A DNA stretch of 64,000 nucleotides from NCBI RefSeq assembly GCF_009759685.1, contig NZ_CP046654.1, positions 2,790,001 through 2,854,000 on the forward strand, given 5' to 3'. A program made the translations under genes and the position numbers. The first letter of the stretch is position 1. Every line of letters starts with the position of its first letter. The notes under the pieces were generated by a model. That model saw only the letters and a list, made by a program, of their open reading frames with translations. It made no database searches and was not told the origin of the DNA. The stretch is from Acinetobacter baumannii (GTDB lineage: Bacteria; Pseudomonadota; Gammaproteobacteria; Pseudomonadales; Moraxellaceae). Below, piece by piece: positions 1-10,200 of the stretch.

Positions 1-2
1 AA

Positions 3-428
3 ACAGTATCTGTATTTGCAGATGGGGGCGTTAAACCCAATGTAAAAGTAGAAAACGGCACAATAAAACTGCCACGTGAATTATCTAATATTTGGGTTGG
101 TCTGAATTACGAAGCTGAACTACAAACATTGCCAATTTTTCAAGAACAAAATGACCCCGTTAAACCTAAAGTCGTCAATAAAGTTCAACTAAGAGTAAGA
201 GAGTCTCAAAACATTTTGGTCGGTGCGAACCAAGATATTGAGGACCGTACACCAATCGATGAGTTTAAACCGCGCAGTAATGAGCGCTATGGTAGCCCTC
301 TTAAATTGTATTCAGGCTTAATAGAGGTACCAGTTGACAGTACTTACGAAAGTGACATTCAAATTACTGTAAAACATGATAAACCTTTACCTATGAAGCT
401 ATTGGCAATTGAGGTAAAAATGACATGA
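3..428 (+). CDS. Phage virion protein, C-terminal part (5' end outside window)
   Basis: The reading frame is open from the first bases of the window, so this is the C-terminal 141 residues of a longer protein and not a gene starting at the first internal ATG (129). The visible part begins with a TVSVFADGGVKPN segment and later IWVGLNYEAELQTLP. This resembles the beta-rich C-terminal region of large phage tail/structural proteins that follow a repeated ADG...V...G..LP pattern. That family link is from memory of phage proteins and is not certain. The stop overlaps the next ATG (ATGA), so the two genes are translationally coupled. It is probably a tail or head-tail stabilising component. Confidence 0.6.
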   Translation, partial: TVSVFADGGVKPNVKVENGTIKLPRELSNIWVGLNYEAELQTLPIFQEQNDPVKPKVVNKVQLRVRESQNILVGANQDIEDRTPIDEFKPRSNERYGSPLKLYSGLIEVPVDSTYESDIQITVKHDKPLPMKLLAIEVKMT

Positions 429-895
429 GACGAAATAATATTGAAATTCGTAAGCCGACTGAGCGCGATATTCGTATTCTTGTTGAAAACCTGCGTGATG
501 CCGATAAAGACGAAATGAAAGCGTACTTCAATGACAATTTTCATTGGATGATCAAAATGTCTATCAAGCATTCAAGCGATGCTTGGACTGTAGTAGTTAA
601 CGGTAAATTGCTTTTTATTTGTGGTGTTGGAATGTCAAGTTTAATAGGCAACGTTGGTTGCCCATGGTTACTTGGCACAAATTTCATAAAACAATATCCG
701 TTTGAATTTTACAAACAATGCCAAAGTATTTTAAAGGAAATGCGGTCGGAGTATGCCGTTCTTGTAAATCATGTGTATGAAAAAAACGAGAATGCTATAC
801 GTTTCTTAAAAAGACTAGGCTTTGATTTAAAAAAAGCAGAACCATACGGCGCGAACAATAAAATGTTCCATCCGTTCGTGATGGGGGCGTTATGA
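425..895 (+). CDS. Phage GNAT-like acyltransferase fold protein
   Basis: 156 residues. The opening IEIRKPTERDIRILVENLRD and the C-terminal NENAIRFLKRLGFDL are typical of GNAT-fold N-acyltransferases: the first beta strand plus helix, and the FxxxGF near the end. The acetyl-CoA loop motif (R/Q-x-x-G-x-G/A) is not clear, so activity is uncertain. Such proteins are common between tail and internal virion protein genes in podovirus-like prophages, where their substrate is unknown. The start codon overlaps the previous stop (ATGA) and its own stop overlaps the next start, which places it inside the virion operon. It may be a structural relative of GNAT enzymes instead of an active enzyme. Confidence 0.6.
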   Translation: MRRNNIEIRKPTERDIRILVENLRDADKDEMKAYFNDNFHWMIKMSIKHSSDAWTVVVNGKLLFICGVGMSSLIGNVGCPWLLGTNFIKQYPFEFYKQCQSILKEMRSEYAVLVNHVYEKNENAIRFLKRLGFDLKKAEPYGANNKMFHPFVMGAL

Positions 896-1521
896 CAAAT
901 CCATATGCATATGCAGCGGTTAAAGGTGTAGAAGCGCTTTCCAATTACGCAAAAATGAAGGCGCAAAAACAGTCATTTAAGGACCAAGAAAAGCTCGCCC
1001 TTTACAATGCAACCCTTTCAGATAATCAGGCTCGGCAAGCCATCGAAGATGGTACCAATGCCGTAACTGATTATCAGCGTAACGTTTCGGCCTTTAAATC
1101 AAGCCAAATCAACGCCCTTGCGGAGAATGGTATTGATGTAACACAAGGTTCAGCCATTGATTTACTTGCTTCAACAGAGATGCTCGCTCAAGGCGATATT
1201 GATTCAATTAAATACAATGCTGCGCTTCAGTCTTGGGGGCACAAGGTTCAATCCACAAATTACCGCAATCAAGCCGAAAATTACCGTGTTGCTGCGAAAT
1301 CCATTAGACCTGTATTAAGCACGATACTAAACCTTAGCGGTGAAGCTGCTTCCGCTTTTGGTTCAAGTATGGGTAAAGGCGGTTTAGGTGGAGGGCTTGA
1401 AAGTGGTTCCGCATCTAGTGGCGGTTCTGACTTTGCTTCAAGCCTTTATGATATAGGTGGCAGTAATTCGCAAGGTGCATCATGGCAAAATTATAATTGG
1501 AATTGGTTTGGAGCTAGTTAA
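892..1521 (+). CDS. Internal virion protein, T7 gp14-like
   Basis: 209 residues, rich in Ala, Ser, Asn and Gln. It has a long helical N-terminal half and a Gly/Ser-rich tail near residues 160-185. The segment SSQINALAENGIDVTQGSA is characteristic of gp14-like core proteins of podoviruses (small helical subunit, many Q/N, an A..GI...GS turn). These proteins are ejected with the DNA and form part of the trans-envelope channel with the gp15/gp16-type proteins. It starts at ATG overlapping the upstream TGA and ends in TAATG shared with the gp16-like gene. The position directly before a transglycosylase-bearing gene supports the call. Confidence 0.65.
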   Translation: MTNPYAYAAVKGVEALSNYAKMKAQKQSFKDQEKLALYNATLSDNQARQAIEDGTNAVTDYQRNVSAFKSSQINALAENGIDVTQGSAIDLLASTEMLAQGDIDSIKYNAALQSWGHKVQSTNYRNQAENYRVAAKSIRPVLSTILNLSGEAASAFGSSMGKGGLGGGLESGSASSGGSDFASSLYDIGGSNSQGASWQNYNWNWFGAS

Positions 1522-3782
1522 TGCGTATCCCACAATTTAATCGACAAGTTTCGGACAATAGTGTTCCAAATGTACAAGTCAGTGGCGGCATGTCAGCAGG
1601 CGAAGCCGCTAGCTTAGTTGGTAATAAAACTGATAGCTTAGTTGGTGCACTTAATTCAGGTTTGAATGCGTACCAAGCATACCAAGATGAAGCGGACCGC
1701 GTACGGGTTATTGATGCGCAAAATAAACTCGCTGAATTAAAACTCCATTTACAAAACAATGATGTCGACGGGTACGGCAACAAAAAAGGTGTAGATGTTG
1801 TTAGTTTTGATGATGGCAACGGTGGCGGGTTTGTAGACTACTATACAAAAGCATATCAAGATGGAGTTGGGCAAATTGCAAATACTTTAGGCAATAGCCG
1901 TCAACGTGCCTTGTTTAAAGAAATGTCTGAACGTGACGCGGTGCAGTTCAAAGGCTCGTTACAAAATTACTTTGTACGTGAAAATGATGTTTATCAGCAA
2001 AGCGTTTATTCATCTTCTGCAGATCGTTTTATTCGAGAAATAAACGAGAATCCTGGTGACTTCACTAAGATTGATGAAAGCCGTGCTAATCTTAAAGCTT
2101 CATTAGGTAAATTAATGAATCTTGAAGGAAAGGCAGCGACTGAAGCAGAAAACATTTATCTTAAAAATGTCTCAGTGGCCCACATTACAAACATTAGCGC
2201 CTTTGTCGAAAATGGTGATTTAAAAGCAGCACTTGCCTATAAAAATAAATATAAAGACGAGATTTCATTAGCAGATAGCTTTAAGGTAGATCAGCGTATT
2301 CATCAAAAACTTGAAGATCAGCAAGTCGAATCTTTAGTTAATATGGCCACAACCGGAACTCAAGAGGGCAGCAACCCTGCTTTAAACGTTCCCCCGCAAG
2401 CATCAGCAAAAATTGCTCAGGAGCTTAAAAGTCTTACACCTGAACAGATGAAAAACATCAAATACAATGATCAACGTTTGGATGTTTACACTGTGCATGC
2501 TGCAAAAGAAAAAGGCATGGAATGGGCAGCGCCTTTAATTTTAGGACTAAGATTGGCTGGTGAAAAATCTAATAATAGTGCCGTTTCTGAAAAGGGTGCT
2601 AAATCTGTTATGCAGTTTATACTTGATACATGGAAACAGTACAGTAAAGGCGGTCAAAGGGATATTAACAACCCCGCTGATACTATTGACGCTGCTTTTG
2701 ATTTTATTTCAGACATTAGTAAAAAATATAAAACAAAAGACCCAATGGTTATTGCCGCTTACTATCATGGCGGGGATGAGGATGCAAGAAGGGTATTAGC
2801 AGGGGGGCAACCTAAAGGGCCTAGAGGTCGCGCGTATTTAGAACGTATGGATAAGTGGTTAACTAAAGATTTTGGGCAGTACGCAAACAAGCCTGCAAAA
2901 ACTCGAGAACAAGCACAATCAGAGATTTGGAATAGCAATGCGCCTGTAGAGTTGAAACAAAAAGCCTTAATTTTTACCGATCGGTACTACAATGGGTTGG
3001 ATAAAGCTAAAGAAGAAAAACAAAACCAAGTATACGATTATTACTTTAAAGGTATTAATTCGGGCCAATTTACTTATGAGCAGATTCCTGTGGTTGATAT
3101 TAATGCTTTAGAGCCCAATCAGATCAAAAGTTTAGAAGCGGTCAGTAATGCCAAATTTAAAAAGGATATTAAAACTGACCCTACGATTTACAGCATGATA
3201 ATGCTAAATAAAGATGAGCTTTTCAAAGGAAAACCACAATCAGTTTTGCATCAGTACGCTGATAAATTATCCGCATCAGACTATCGTGCTGTCACAAAAA
3301 TGTATATTGATGTTAATGCTCCACCAAAAGATGTAAGAAAAGAAGATGCTATTGAAGTTAGCCCTAAGACGGTTTCGGATTATTTAAATCCATATTTACC
3401 TATGCTTGGTATTACAAATAAGACAAATAAGAATCAGATCGATCATTATGCCGCTGTTCAGGCAGACGTAACACAAACATTGCGTGAAGCTGAAGCTCGA
3501 AAAGGAAGCAAGCTGACCAAGGATGAATTTAGTCGAGCTGTTCTTAAAACGATCGGGCTAAATACCAAAATCACAACATCACGTTCTTTGTTTGGTGTGT
3601 CAATTGGCAGTTCTGAAAGCAATTTAAATCGCATATACTCAGTTAAAAGTAAAGACGATATTGCTCCTAATACTCAAAAGAAAATTGATGACTTGTTTAA
3701 AAAACAAGGTCGTGATTTATCAAAAGTAACATTGGCAGAATATCTTAATGCTTATTATTCAATGGCTAGAAGGGGGTTTTAA
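1521..3782 (+). CDS. Internal virion protein with lytic transglycosylase domain (gp16-like)
   Basis: 753 residues. The centre (about residues 330-450) resembles a soluble lytic transglycosylase: a Glu-containing LRLAGEKSNNSAVSEKGA segment followed by SVMQF, then the DPMVIAAYYHGG segment that corresponds to the family's A..YN.G motif. The rest is mostly helical with no membrane segment. Podovirus internal proteins of this kind are ejected first and locally cut peptidoglycan so that the DNA channel can cross the wall. The ATG overlaps the upstream TAA by one base. The substrate cleft looks divergent (YHGG instead of YNAG), so the enzymatic activity is inferred, not shown. Confidence 0.7.
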   Translation: MRIPQFNRQVSDNSVPNVQVSGGMSAGEAASLVGNKTDSLVGALNSGLNAYQAYQDEADRVRVIDAQNKLAELKLHLQNNDVDGYGNKKGVDVVSFDDGNGGGFVDYYTKAYQDGVGQIANTLGNSRQRALFKEMSERDAVQFKGSLQNYFVRENDVYQQSVYSSSADRFIREINENPGDFTKIDESRANLKASLGKLMNLEGKAATEAENIYLKNVSVAHITNISAFVENGDLKAALAYKNKYKDEISLADSFKVDQRIHQKLEDQQVESLVNMATTGTQEGSNPALNVPPQASAKIAQELKSLTPEQMKNIKYNDQRLDVYTVHAAKEKGMEWAAPLILGLRLAGEKSNNSAVSEKGAKSVMQFILDTWKQYSKGGQRDINNPADTIDAAFDFISDISKKYKTKDPMVIAAYYHGGDEDARRVLAGGQPKGPRGRAYLERMDKWLTKDFGQYANKPAKTREQAQSEIWNSNAPVELKQKALIFTDRYYNGLDKAKEEKQNQVYDYYFKGINSGQFTYEQIPVVDINALEPNQIKSLEAVSNAKFKKDIKTDPTIYSMIMLNKDELFKGKPQSVLHQYADKLSASDYRAVTKMYIDVNAPPKDVRKEDAIEVSPKTVSDYLNPYLPMLGITNKTNKNQIDHYAAVQADVTQTLREAEARKGSKLTKDEFSRAVLKTIGLNTKITTSRSLFGVSIGSSESNLNRIYSVKSKDDIAPNTQKKIDDLFKKQGRDLSKVTLAEYLNAYYSMARRGF

Positions 3783-3784
3783 AA

Positions 3785-4177
3785 TTGAAAAAAGTATTGA
3801 TTGTTTGTTTATTAAGTGGGTTTTTAACCCCATTATCGTTTGCTAAAAGTGAAGTTCAGACTGATGAACCTACAGAGATAGCATTTACAAAGTGGATGTC
3901 GTGCGTGGATGTTAGCACAAAATTTTATAGTCTTTCTGGCGAGTCTACCGAAAACATAGCAACGGCAGTTATGGGAAAATGCAGAGTTAATCAAGAAACA
4001 TTTAATGCGGTTGCTGAACAATCTATGCTTTCTGAAACATCAAAAAGTAACGCTGATCGGAAGTATGCAAGAGTGCAATCAAACGAGTTAACAGCAGAGC
4101 TTGCATCGCAACTGAAGGAAAGAATTATCCAAAAAATAGTTGAAGAAAAAGCGATAAAAGGACTAAAAAAGGAATAA
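3785..4177 (+). CDS. Small secreted phage-encoded protein, unknown function
   Basis: 130 residues starting at TTG, 2 bases after the upstream stop, with a strong GAAGGGGG ribosome site overlapping the end of the previous gene. The N-terminus is a classic signal peptide: KK, then LIVCLLSGFLTPL, then SFAKS as a probable cleavage region. The mature part has two Cys (WMSCVDVST and MGKCRVN), which could form a disulfide in the periplasm. The C-terminal end is a charged helix. No family is recognised. It could be a superinfection-exclusion or other lysogenic-conversion factor, but this rests only on location and export signal. Confidence 0.6.
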   Translation: MKKVLIVCLLSGFLTPLSFAKSEVQTDEPTEIAFTKWMSCVDVSTKFYSLSGESTENIATAVMGKCRVNQETFNAVAEQSMLSETSKSNADRKYARVQSNELTAELASQLKERIIQKIVEEKAIKGLKKE

Positions 4178-4201
4178 ATTTATTCACACCCTATTCTCAA
4201 G

Positions 4202-4211
4202 CTGTCAACAG
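4202..4211 (+). repeat. Recurring intergenic decamer CTGTCAACAG, copy 1
   Basis: CTGTCAACAG has near-palindromic arms (CTGT..ACAG). The same decamer occurs at 14775-14784 and in reverse complement at 11452-11461, each time in a prophage intergenic gap near a terminator. Confidence 0.4.
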
Positions 4212-4234
4212 CAAAAGGCAGTCTAAACAATAAC

Positions 4235-4278
4235 AGCATTTAAGATTACAAATAACCGTAGTCTTAAGTGCTTTTATT
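4235..4278 (+). terminator. Strong hairpin with T-rich tail directly before the giant gene
   Basis: The 15-bp stem has arms 4235-4249 and 4258-4272 with two wobble pairs and an 8-base loop. It is followed by TTTATT and then the ATG at 4279. It looks like an intrinsic terminator for the upstream virion operon. It sits where the next gene's ribosome binding site should be, and no Shine-Dalgarno sequence is visible there. Confidence 0.7.
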
Positions 4279-7200
4279 ATGTCTGATCAAAATACAAATC
4301 TGACAATTGGTCAATTATTCGAATTAAACCAAGGCAAGAACCCAACGCAAATTGCGGATACAGAAGCCCGTGCGCGTAAGGCTGCACGTTCGTTGGGCTT
4401 AGACTATAACAAGATGACAGAAACGCCTGAACAGATCGTTTCTGTTGCTGATGAGGTAAACACTCAAAAGCGCGTCAATGAAGTGGTTGCAAGTGACCCT
4501 GTATTGGGTAAATACGCACTTAACCCAAATCAAGCCGCTGTTTCACTTGATGACTTTGAAAACCTAAAAGACATTAGCGATAAAGTATCGTTATTGGGTT
4601 CTAGTTTGAATAAACCGTACGAACCTGTTTCATACCAAGACATACAAAATGTTTTGTCTAAAGGAACATCACCAGAACAAAAAAAGAGACTGAAAGAACT
4701 AGGTATTTACGAAGACCCTCAAAAGCAGGTCAAGCCGAATGTAAACCCTAATTTATTGGATACGCTAAGTACATCTTTAGTGCCCCAAACATCAGACCAA
4801 GTTTTCAAAGAACATTACGACCGCATCAAGAAAACAGCAGGCGTAATGTCTGCCGAACGGTTTAAAAAATACTATGAAAACCAAGTCTATTGGATGGAGC
4901 ACACGGCAACTGCTGAACCTACCAGTCCACAAGAACAAGGCAATCGATATGTAAATGCAGCTATTCGTGCTGTTGCGGCTATTGGTCAGACAGAAGGCGC
5001 AGTAATTAGCGCGACAACAGGAAACGATAGCCTTCTTAACTTGGCAACACGTGTTAAAAATAAAGCTGCCCCATCACAAGAAATGACGCAAGCGCTTTAC
5101 CAAGCACAACTTGCAGCACAGACAAATGATGCAGGTGTATTGGGTGCGGCACAAGAACTGGTTAGCAATGCTGATGCAGGTTTAGTGGGTGAGTTTTTAA
5201 TTGAACAAGCACCCCCCGCATTAGTTGGATATTATGCAGGCGCGGGGGCAGGTGGAGTTTTAACAAATTCACTTATCCGAAATACCGCTAAATATGCCCC
5301 TTTGGTGATGAACCTAGAAAAGGCGGCAAAGTTAGTACGCGGAGTAACAACCGCAGGTAATGCGGCACAAGGCGCATTAGGTGCAGGCACGGCCGATGCT
5401 CTGGTGTCATATGGGCAGAACATGGCAGAAGCCCGTGAAAAGTTTTTAACCCGCCAAGAACAGATCGATTATGCAGCTGCAAAGACATGGGGTTCAGCAA
5501 AATATTCAGCCTTAGGCGGTGCATTAATGCCTGTAACTTTTGGCGGCCCTTTGCGTACTGTAGGCGGTCAAGCTGTCATTCAATCAGCGGCAGGCATGTA
5601 CTCTGTGCAAGGTGCGGCCGATGCGGTTGGTGAAAAAGCCGACCCTGTAGAAATGGCATTAGAAGGCTTGTTAGAAGTTGCAACAGCAGCGCCTGAAGTA
5701 GCAATTACATCTGCGGCCAAAGTTAAAAACCAACGTACAGCACAATTTGCATTAGACCAATTGCGACAAGATCAACAGCAAGATGCTGTTCGTTCAAGTA
5801 CGTTTGCAGCTGTACTTAACAACCTTATTGACCGCAACAAAGAAAGCAAGACAGCACAACGTGATGACTCTGCAAGCCAAGCATTTATCAAACAGGCAGT
5901 TGAAGAACACGGCGCGGTTGAAGAAGTTTATATAGATGGTCAGACCTTCAACCAGTTATTACGTGACCGTAATATTGAGCCAACTGATTTATTTGAACGT
6001 GCGCCAAGTCTGCAAGATCAGTTGGGTACCGCGGAAACATTTAACGGCACTGTACAGATACCAGTAAATGAATTTGTTTCTGCAATGTCGGTTATTGAGC
6101 GTCCAACAGATTTTGTCGAGAACGTTCGTTCAAGCCCGGACATGCCAACTTATCGCGAAGCTCAAGAGAACCTTGCAAAAACAACGGAACAAATGCAGCA
6201 AGAAGCCGATACATATATGGCTGAGCAAGCCCGTTTTGAAAGTGCTGAAGATGCAAAAGAGTTGGTAGCAACAGAAGTACAAAACCAATTGGCTAAAGTC
6301 GGAACATTTACGGCTAAATACAATCGTGCAGCGGGTGAATTAACTTCAGCTTTCTACTCAACGTTAGGCGATAAACTTGGGATTTCAGCAAAAGAAGCTT
6401 TTGACCGTTACCCAATTCGTATTGCTGATGAGCCGACCACGGATAAAGGAATTTCATTTAATCAAAGTGCTAACCCTGAACAAACAATCTCAGTAGATGA
6501 TTTTGCTAAGAGCATTAAAAAACAATATGGAATTGAATTAAGTCTAAAAGGTAGCCCATCAAGTAATGTTCTTTCATTGCATAAAATTGTTGTGCCTGAA
6601 GCTATGCGCAATCAAGGTAATGGCACTAAAGCAATGCAGGATATTATTAGCTATGCTGACTCGCAAAATAAAACAATCGCACTTACTCCAAGTTCTGATT
6701 TCGGCGGCAACAAAAGCAGACTTACAAGTTTTTATAAAAAACTCGGCTTTGTTGAAAACAAGGGTCGAAATAAAGATTATGAAATTTCAGAAAGTATGTA
6801 CCGTTCACCAAATGGTCGTAAATATAATCAAGCGAATGGCGGTACACGCGGTTCTATTACTTTCAGCATTGGTCAAGATGGCTCAACAATCGTATTAAGC
6901 AAAAATGCTGATTTCTCAACCTTTGTGCATGAGCTTGGGCATCATTTCTTAGAAATGAATATGCAACTCGCCCTAAGTCCTGATGCGCCCGCACAAGTCC
7001 GCGCGGATATGGAAACGGTAATGAAGTGGGCTTCACCAGAAACAACTGATCTGGGCGAATGGGACTTTTTCACCGATGCAGAAAAAACAGAAGTACACGA
7101 AAAATTTGCAGAAACTTTTGAACAGTATGTTTTTACGGGTAAAGCACCAAGCGCGGCATTAAAGCAAGTTTTCAACCGATTCAGACAATTCATGATTGCC

Positions 7201-10200
7201 GTGTACCGGAACATTGAAAAGTTTATGGGCATCAATGACCGTGCAGAATTGAATGCGGATATCACAGGTGTAATGGACCGTATGCTTGCATCATCAAGTG
7301 CAATTGCTGAAGCACAAGCTGCATCAAATCTTGAAATGCTAATTCATCAAGATGATGCAATGCGCCTTGGTATTTCGCCAAAAGATTATGACGAAATGCG
7401 CCAAGATCATGAAATTGCAACAGAATTATCTATAAATACCTTAGAGCAAAAATCCCTGCGCAATATGATTTGGTACCAAAAGCAGAAGTCTAAGTATCTG
7501 AAAACATTGCAAAAAGAAGCAGATAAAAAACGCGCTACCGTTCGTGAAGATATGGCAAAAGAAATTGCACAAGAACCTGTATATCAGGCTATGGCATTTC
7601 TACGTCAACCGCTTGACCAAGTTGCTAAGCGCGACTCAACCAAGGTTGAGCCTGAACGCGACAATCTATTTGAAGCGATTGCTAAATTCGGCGGGCTTGA
7701 TGCCAATGAAGTAGAAAGCACTTGGGGCATTGATGAAGCAGCTAAAACCAAATCAGGCGTTGGAAATAAACCTGTCGTACGTTCTTCAAAGTCAAAAGTA
7801 AAAGGCCTGTCAATTGAATCGATGGCTGAGAAGCTTAGTGAAGAAGGGTATTTAACTTTAGATGAACATGGCAAATTTGATACCCGTGAACTTGAAGATA
7901 AATTTGCGGAACAGTTGCGCGGCGTTAATCAATATTCAAATCAAGTCGATCCTGAGTTGTTAGATTATTCACAGGACATGGATTTGCTGCAACGCTATGC
8001 AGAAGGCCGCACAACCAAAGGCAAGTTGTCACTAGATTGGATTGAAGCTAAATATGGCCGTGATAGTGATATTTACCAAGGCATATCTAAAGGCGCTTAT
8101 GGTTTTGCACAGCGCGGTGGAGAAAACCCCGACGTAGTTGCTGAAATGTTCGGATATGAAAGCGGCGATGCATTGATTCGTGACTTGCTTAATTCACCGA
8201 GTCCTAAGCAAAAAATTGATGAGCTCACCGATGCGCGTATGGCTGTTCAATATTCTGAATTTTTCGATCAGCAAAGCATTATAGAAGCAGTCGAAGCCGC
8301 ATTACACAATGATGTTCGTGCGCGTATGCTTTCCGCTGAAATGGCTGCACTAAACGGTTTACTTGGCCGCAAGTCTGCTTTGAATGAAGCCGCAAAGACA
8401 GTTGCTCAAGACATTGTACAGCGCCAAAAAATTAAAGATATTCGACCGCATGTACGTGCACAAGATGATGCTCGTTTAGGGCGCATGGCAAATGAAGCAT
8501 TTAGAAAGGGGGAAACGGTAGAAGCTGCACGCCATAAGCGCAATCAGTTGGTTCAGTTCTATGCAACCAAATACAGTTATGATGCAAAAGACCAGATTCA
8601 AAAACATCTTGATTTAGTCAAAAAGGTTTTTGGAAATAACGAGAAGTTATCTAAAAACCGTGACTTTGATTTTGTGACCGCTGCCCGCGGCATTTTGGGC
8701 AAATATGATCTTGGCCGCGAATCAACAAATTATGAGCATCAACTAGAATTGATTCGTAAATATGACCCGACCACATATGCCGAAATACAGAACATAGGCG
8801 CATTGCCTGAAAACCAAAACTATCGCGAATTAACGCTTGAACAGTTCAATGCAGTTATGGCTGCGGTCGAAACACTTTGGCATCGATCTAAAGAAAATAA
8901 GATTTGGCATACAACCAATGAAGCCTTTGAGCGGGAACAGGTCCGTGAAGAACTAATACAGCAAACAGGCGGTAAGAAAAGCGTTGAGAAGATTCAGCAA
9001 ACATTATTGGGTAGAGATAAGACCGCAGAACTTAAAGCTAAGTTCATGGAATTAGGCGCTTCAGCAAAACGTGTCGACCAGGTAGTAACTTGGTTAGACG
9101 GTGGTGCAAATGGCAAATTCCGTACATATCTAATCAACCCTATGCAAGATGCCTTGGCTAAATATCGTATTGAAAAAGCCAAGATGCTTAAAGATGTGGT
9201 CGATATATTTGAAGGATTTGGCAAACTCGATAATTCAAAAATTGCTGCACCTGAACTCAATAATTTTACATTCGTGGGTAAGCAATCTTTGCTCCATGCG
9301 ATTTTGCATACAGGTAATTTAAGCAACAAAGAGCGTCTTGTTTTAGGTTATGGGTGGGGTGCGCGTTTAGAAGATGGTTCGGTCGATTTCAGTGCATGGG
9401 ATCAATTCTTTAGCCGGATGGTTAAAGAGGGTGTGATTACCAAAAAAGATATGGATAGCATCCAAAAACTCTGGAATCTTTTTGATAAATACAAAGAGCA
9501 AGCACAAATCACACATAAAAAAATTAACGGTCGCTATTTTGATGAATTACCACGTACGCCTATTAGTACGCCATTTGGTGAGTATGAAGGCGGTTATGTG
9601 CCTGCTGCTTATGACCGTATTCGCTCAAATGAGCAAGACCGCATTCAAGATAAAAACTTAGCTGAAAACAACTTGCAGGCTCTAGATATCGCAACGACTG
9701 GCGCGAACTTTACCAAGTCACGTGCAGATCGTTACCACGATCAACTTGAGCTAGATATGTCTCGGTTACCAAGCCATCTTGATAAAGAATTGCGTTACAT
9801 CCATCTTGAATTACAGATTCGACAAATCGGACGTTTATTGCTGAATAAAGATTTTAGAAATGAGATTGAGCGCGTATTGCCATTTGGGGTTAAACAAGTC
9901 TTCAACCCTTGGCTTAAAGCAATTGCAAATCAGACTGTTGATGAAAGCTCAGGCATTAGTTTGCTAGATAGTATTTTCCGCACACTTCGCCGCAATACTG
10001 GGATTGCGATTATGGCGGGTAACTTAAAAAATGCTGTTGAGCAGTTCACAGGCTTTACACAAGTTGCTGTTGCAGTACCGCCGAAACAATTACTAAAAGC
10101 TCAGACCCATTATTTTGCTTCAGTTGCTACCCGTGAAGACATGGCAAATAACATCATGGAAATGTCTGACTTCATGAAAACCCGATTCGACCGTGCAGCG

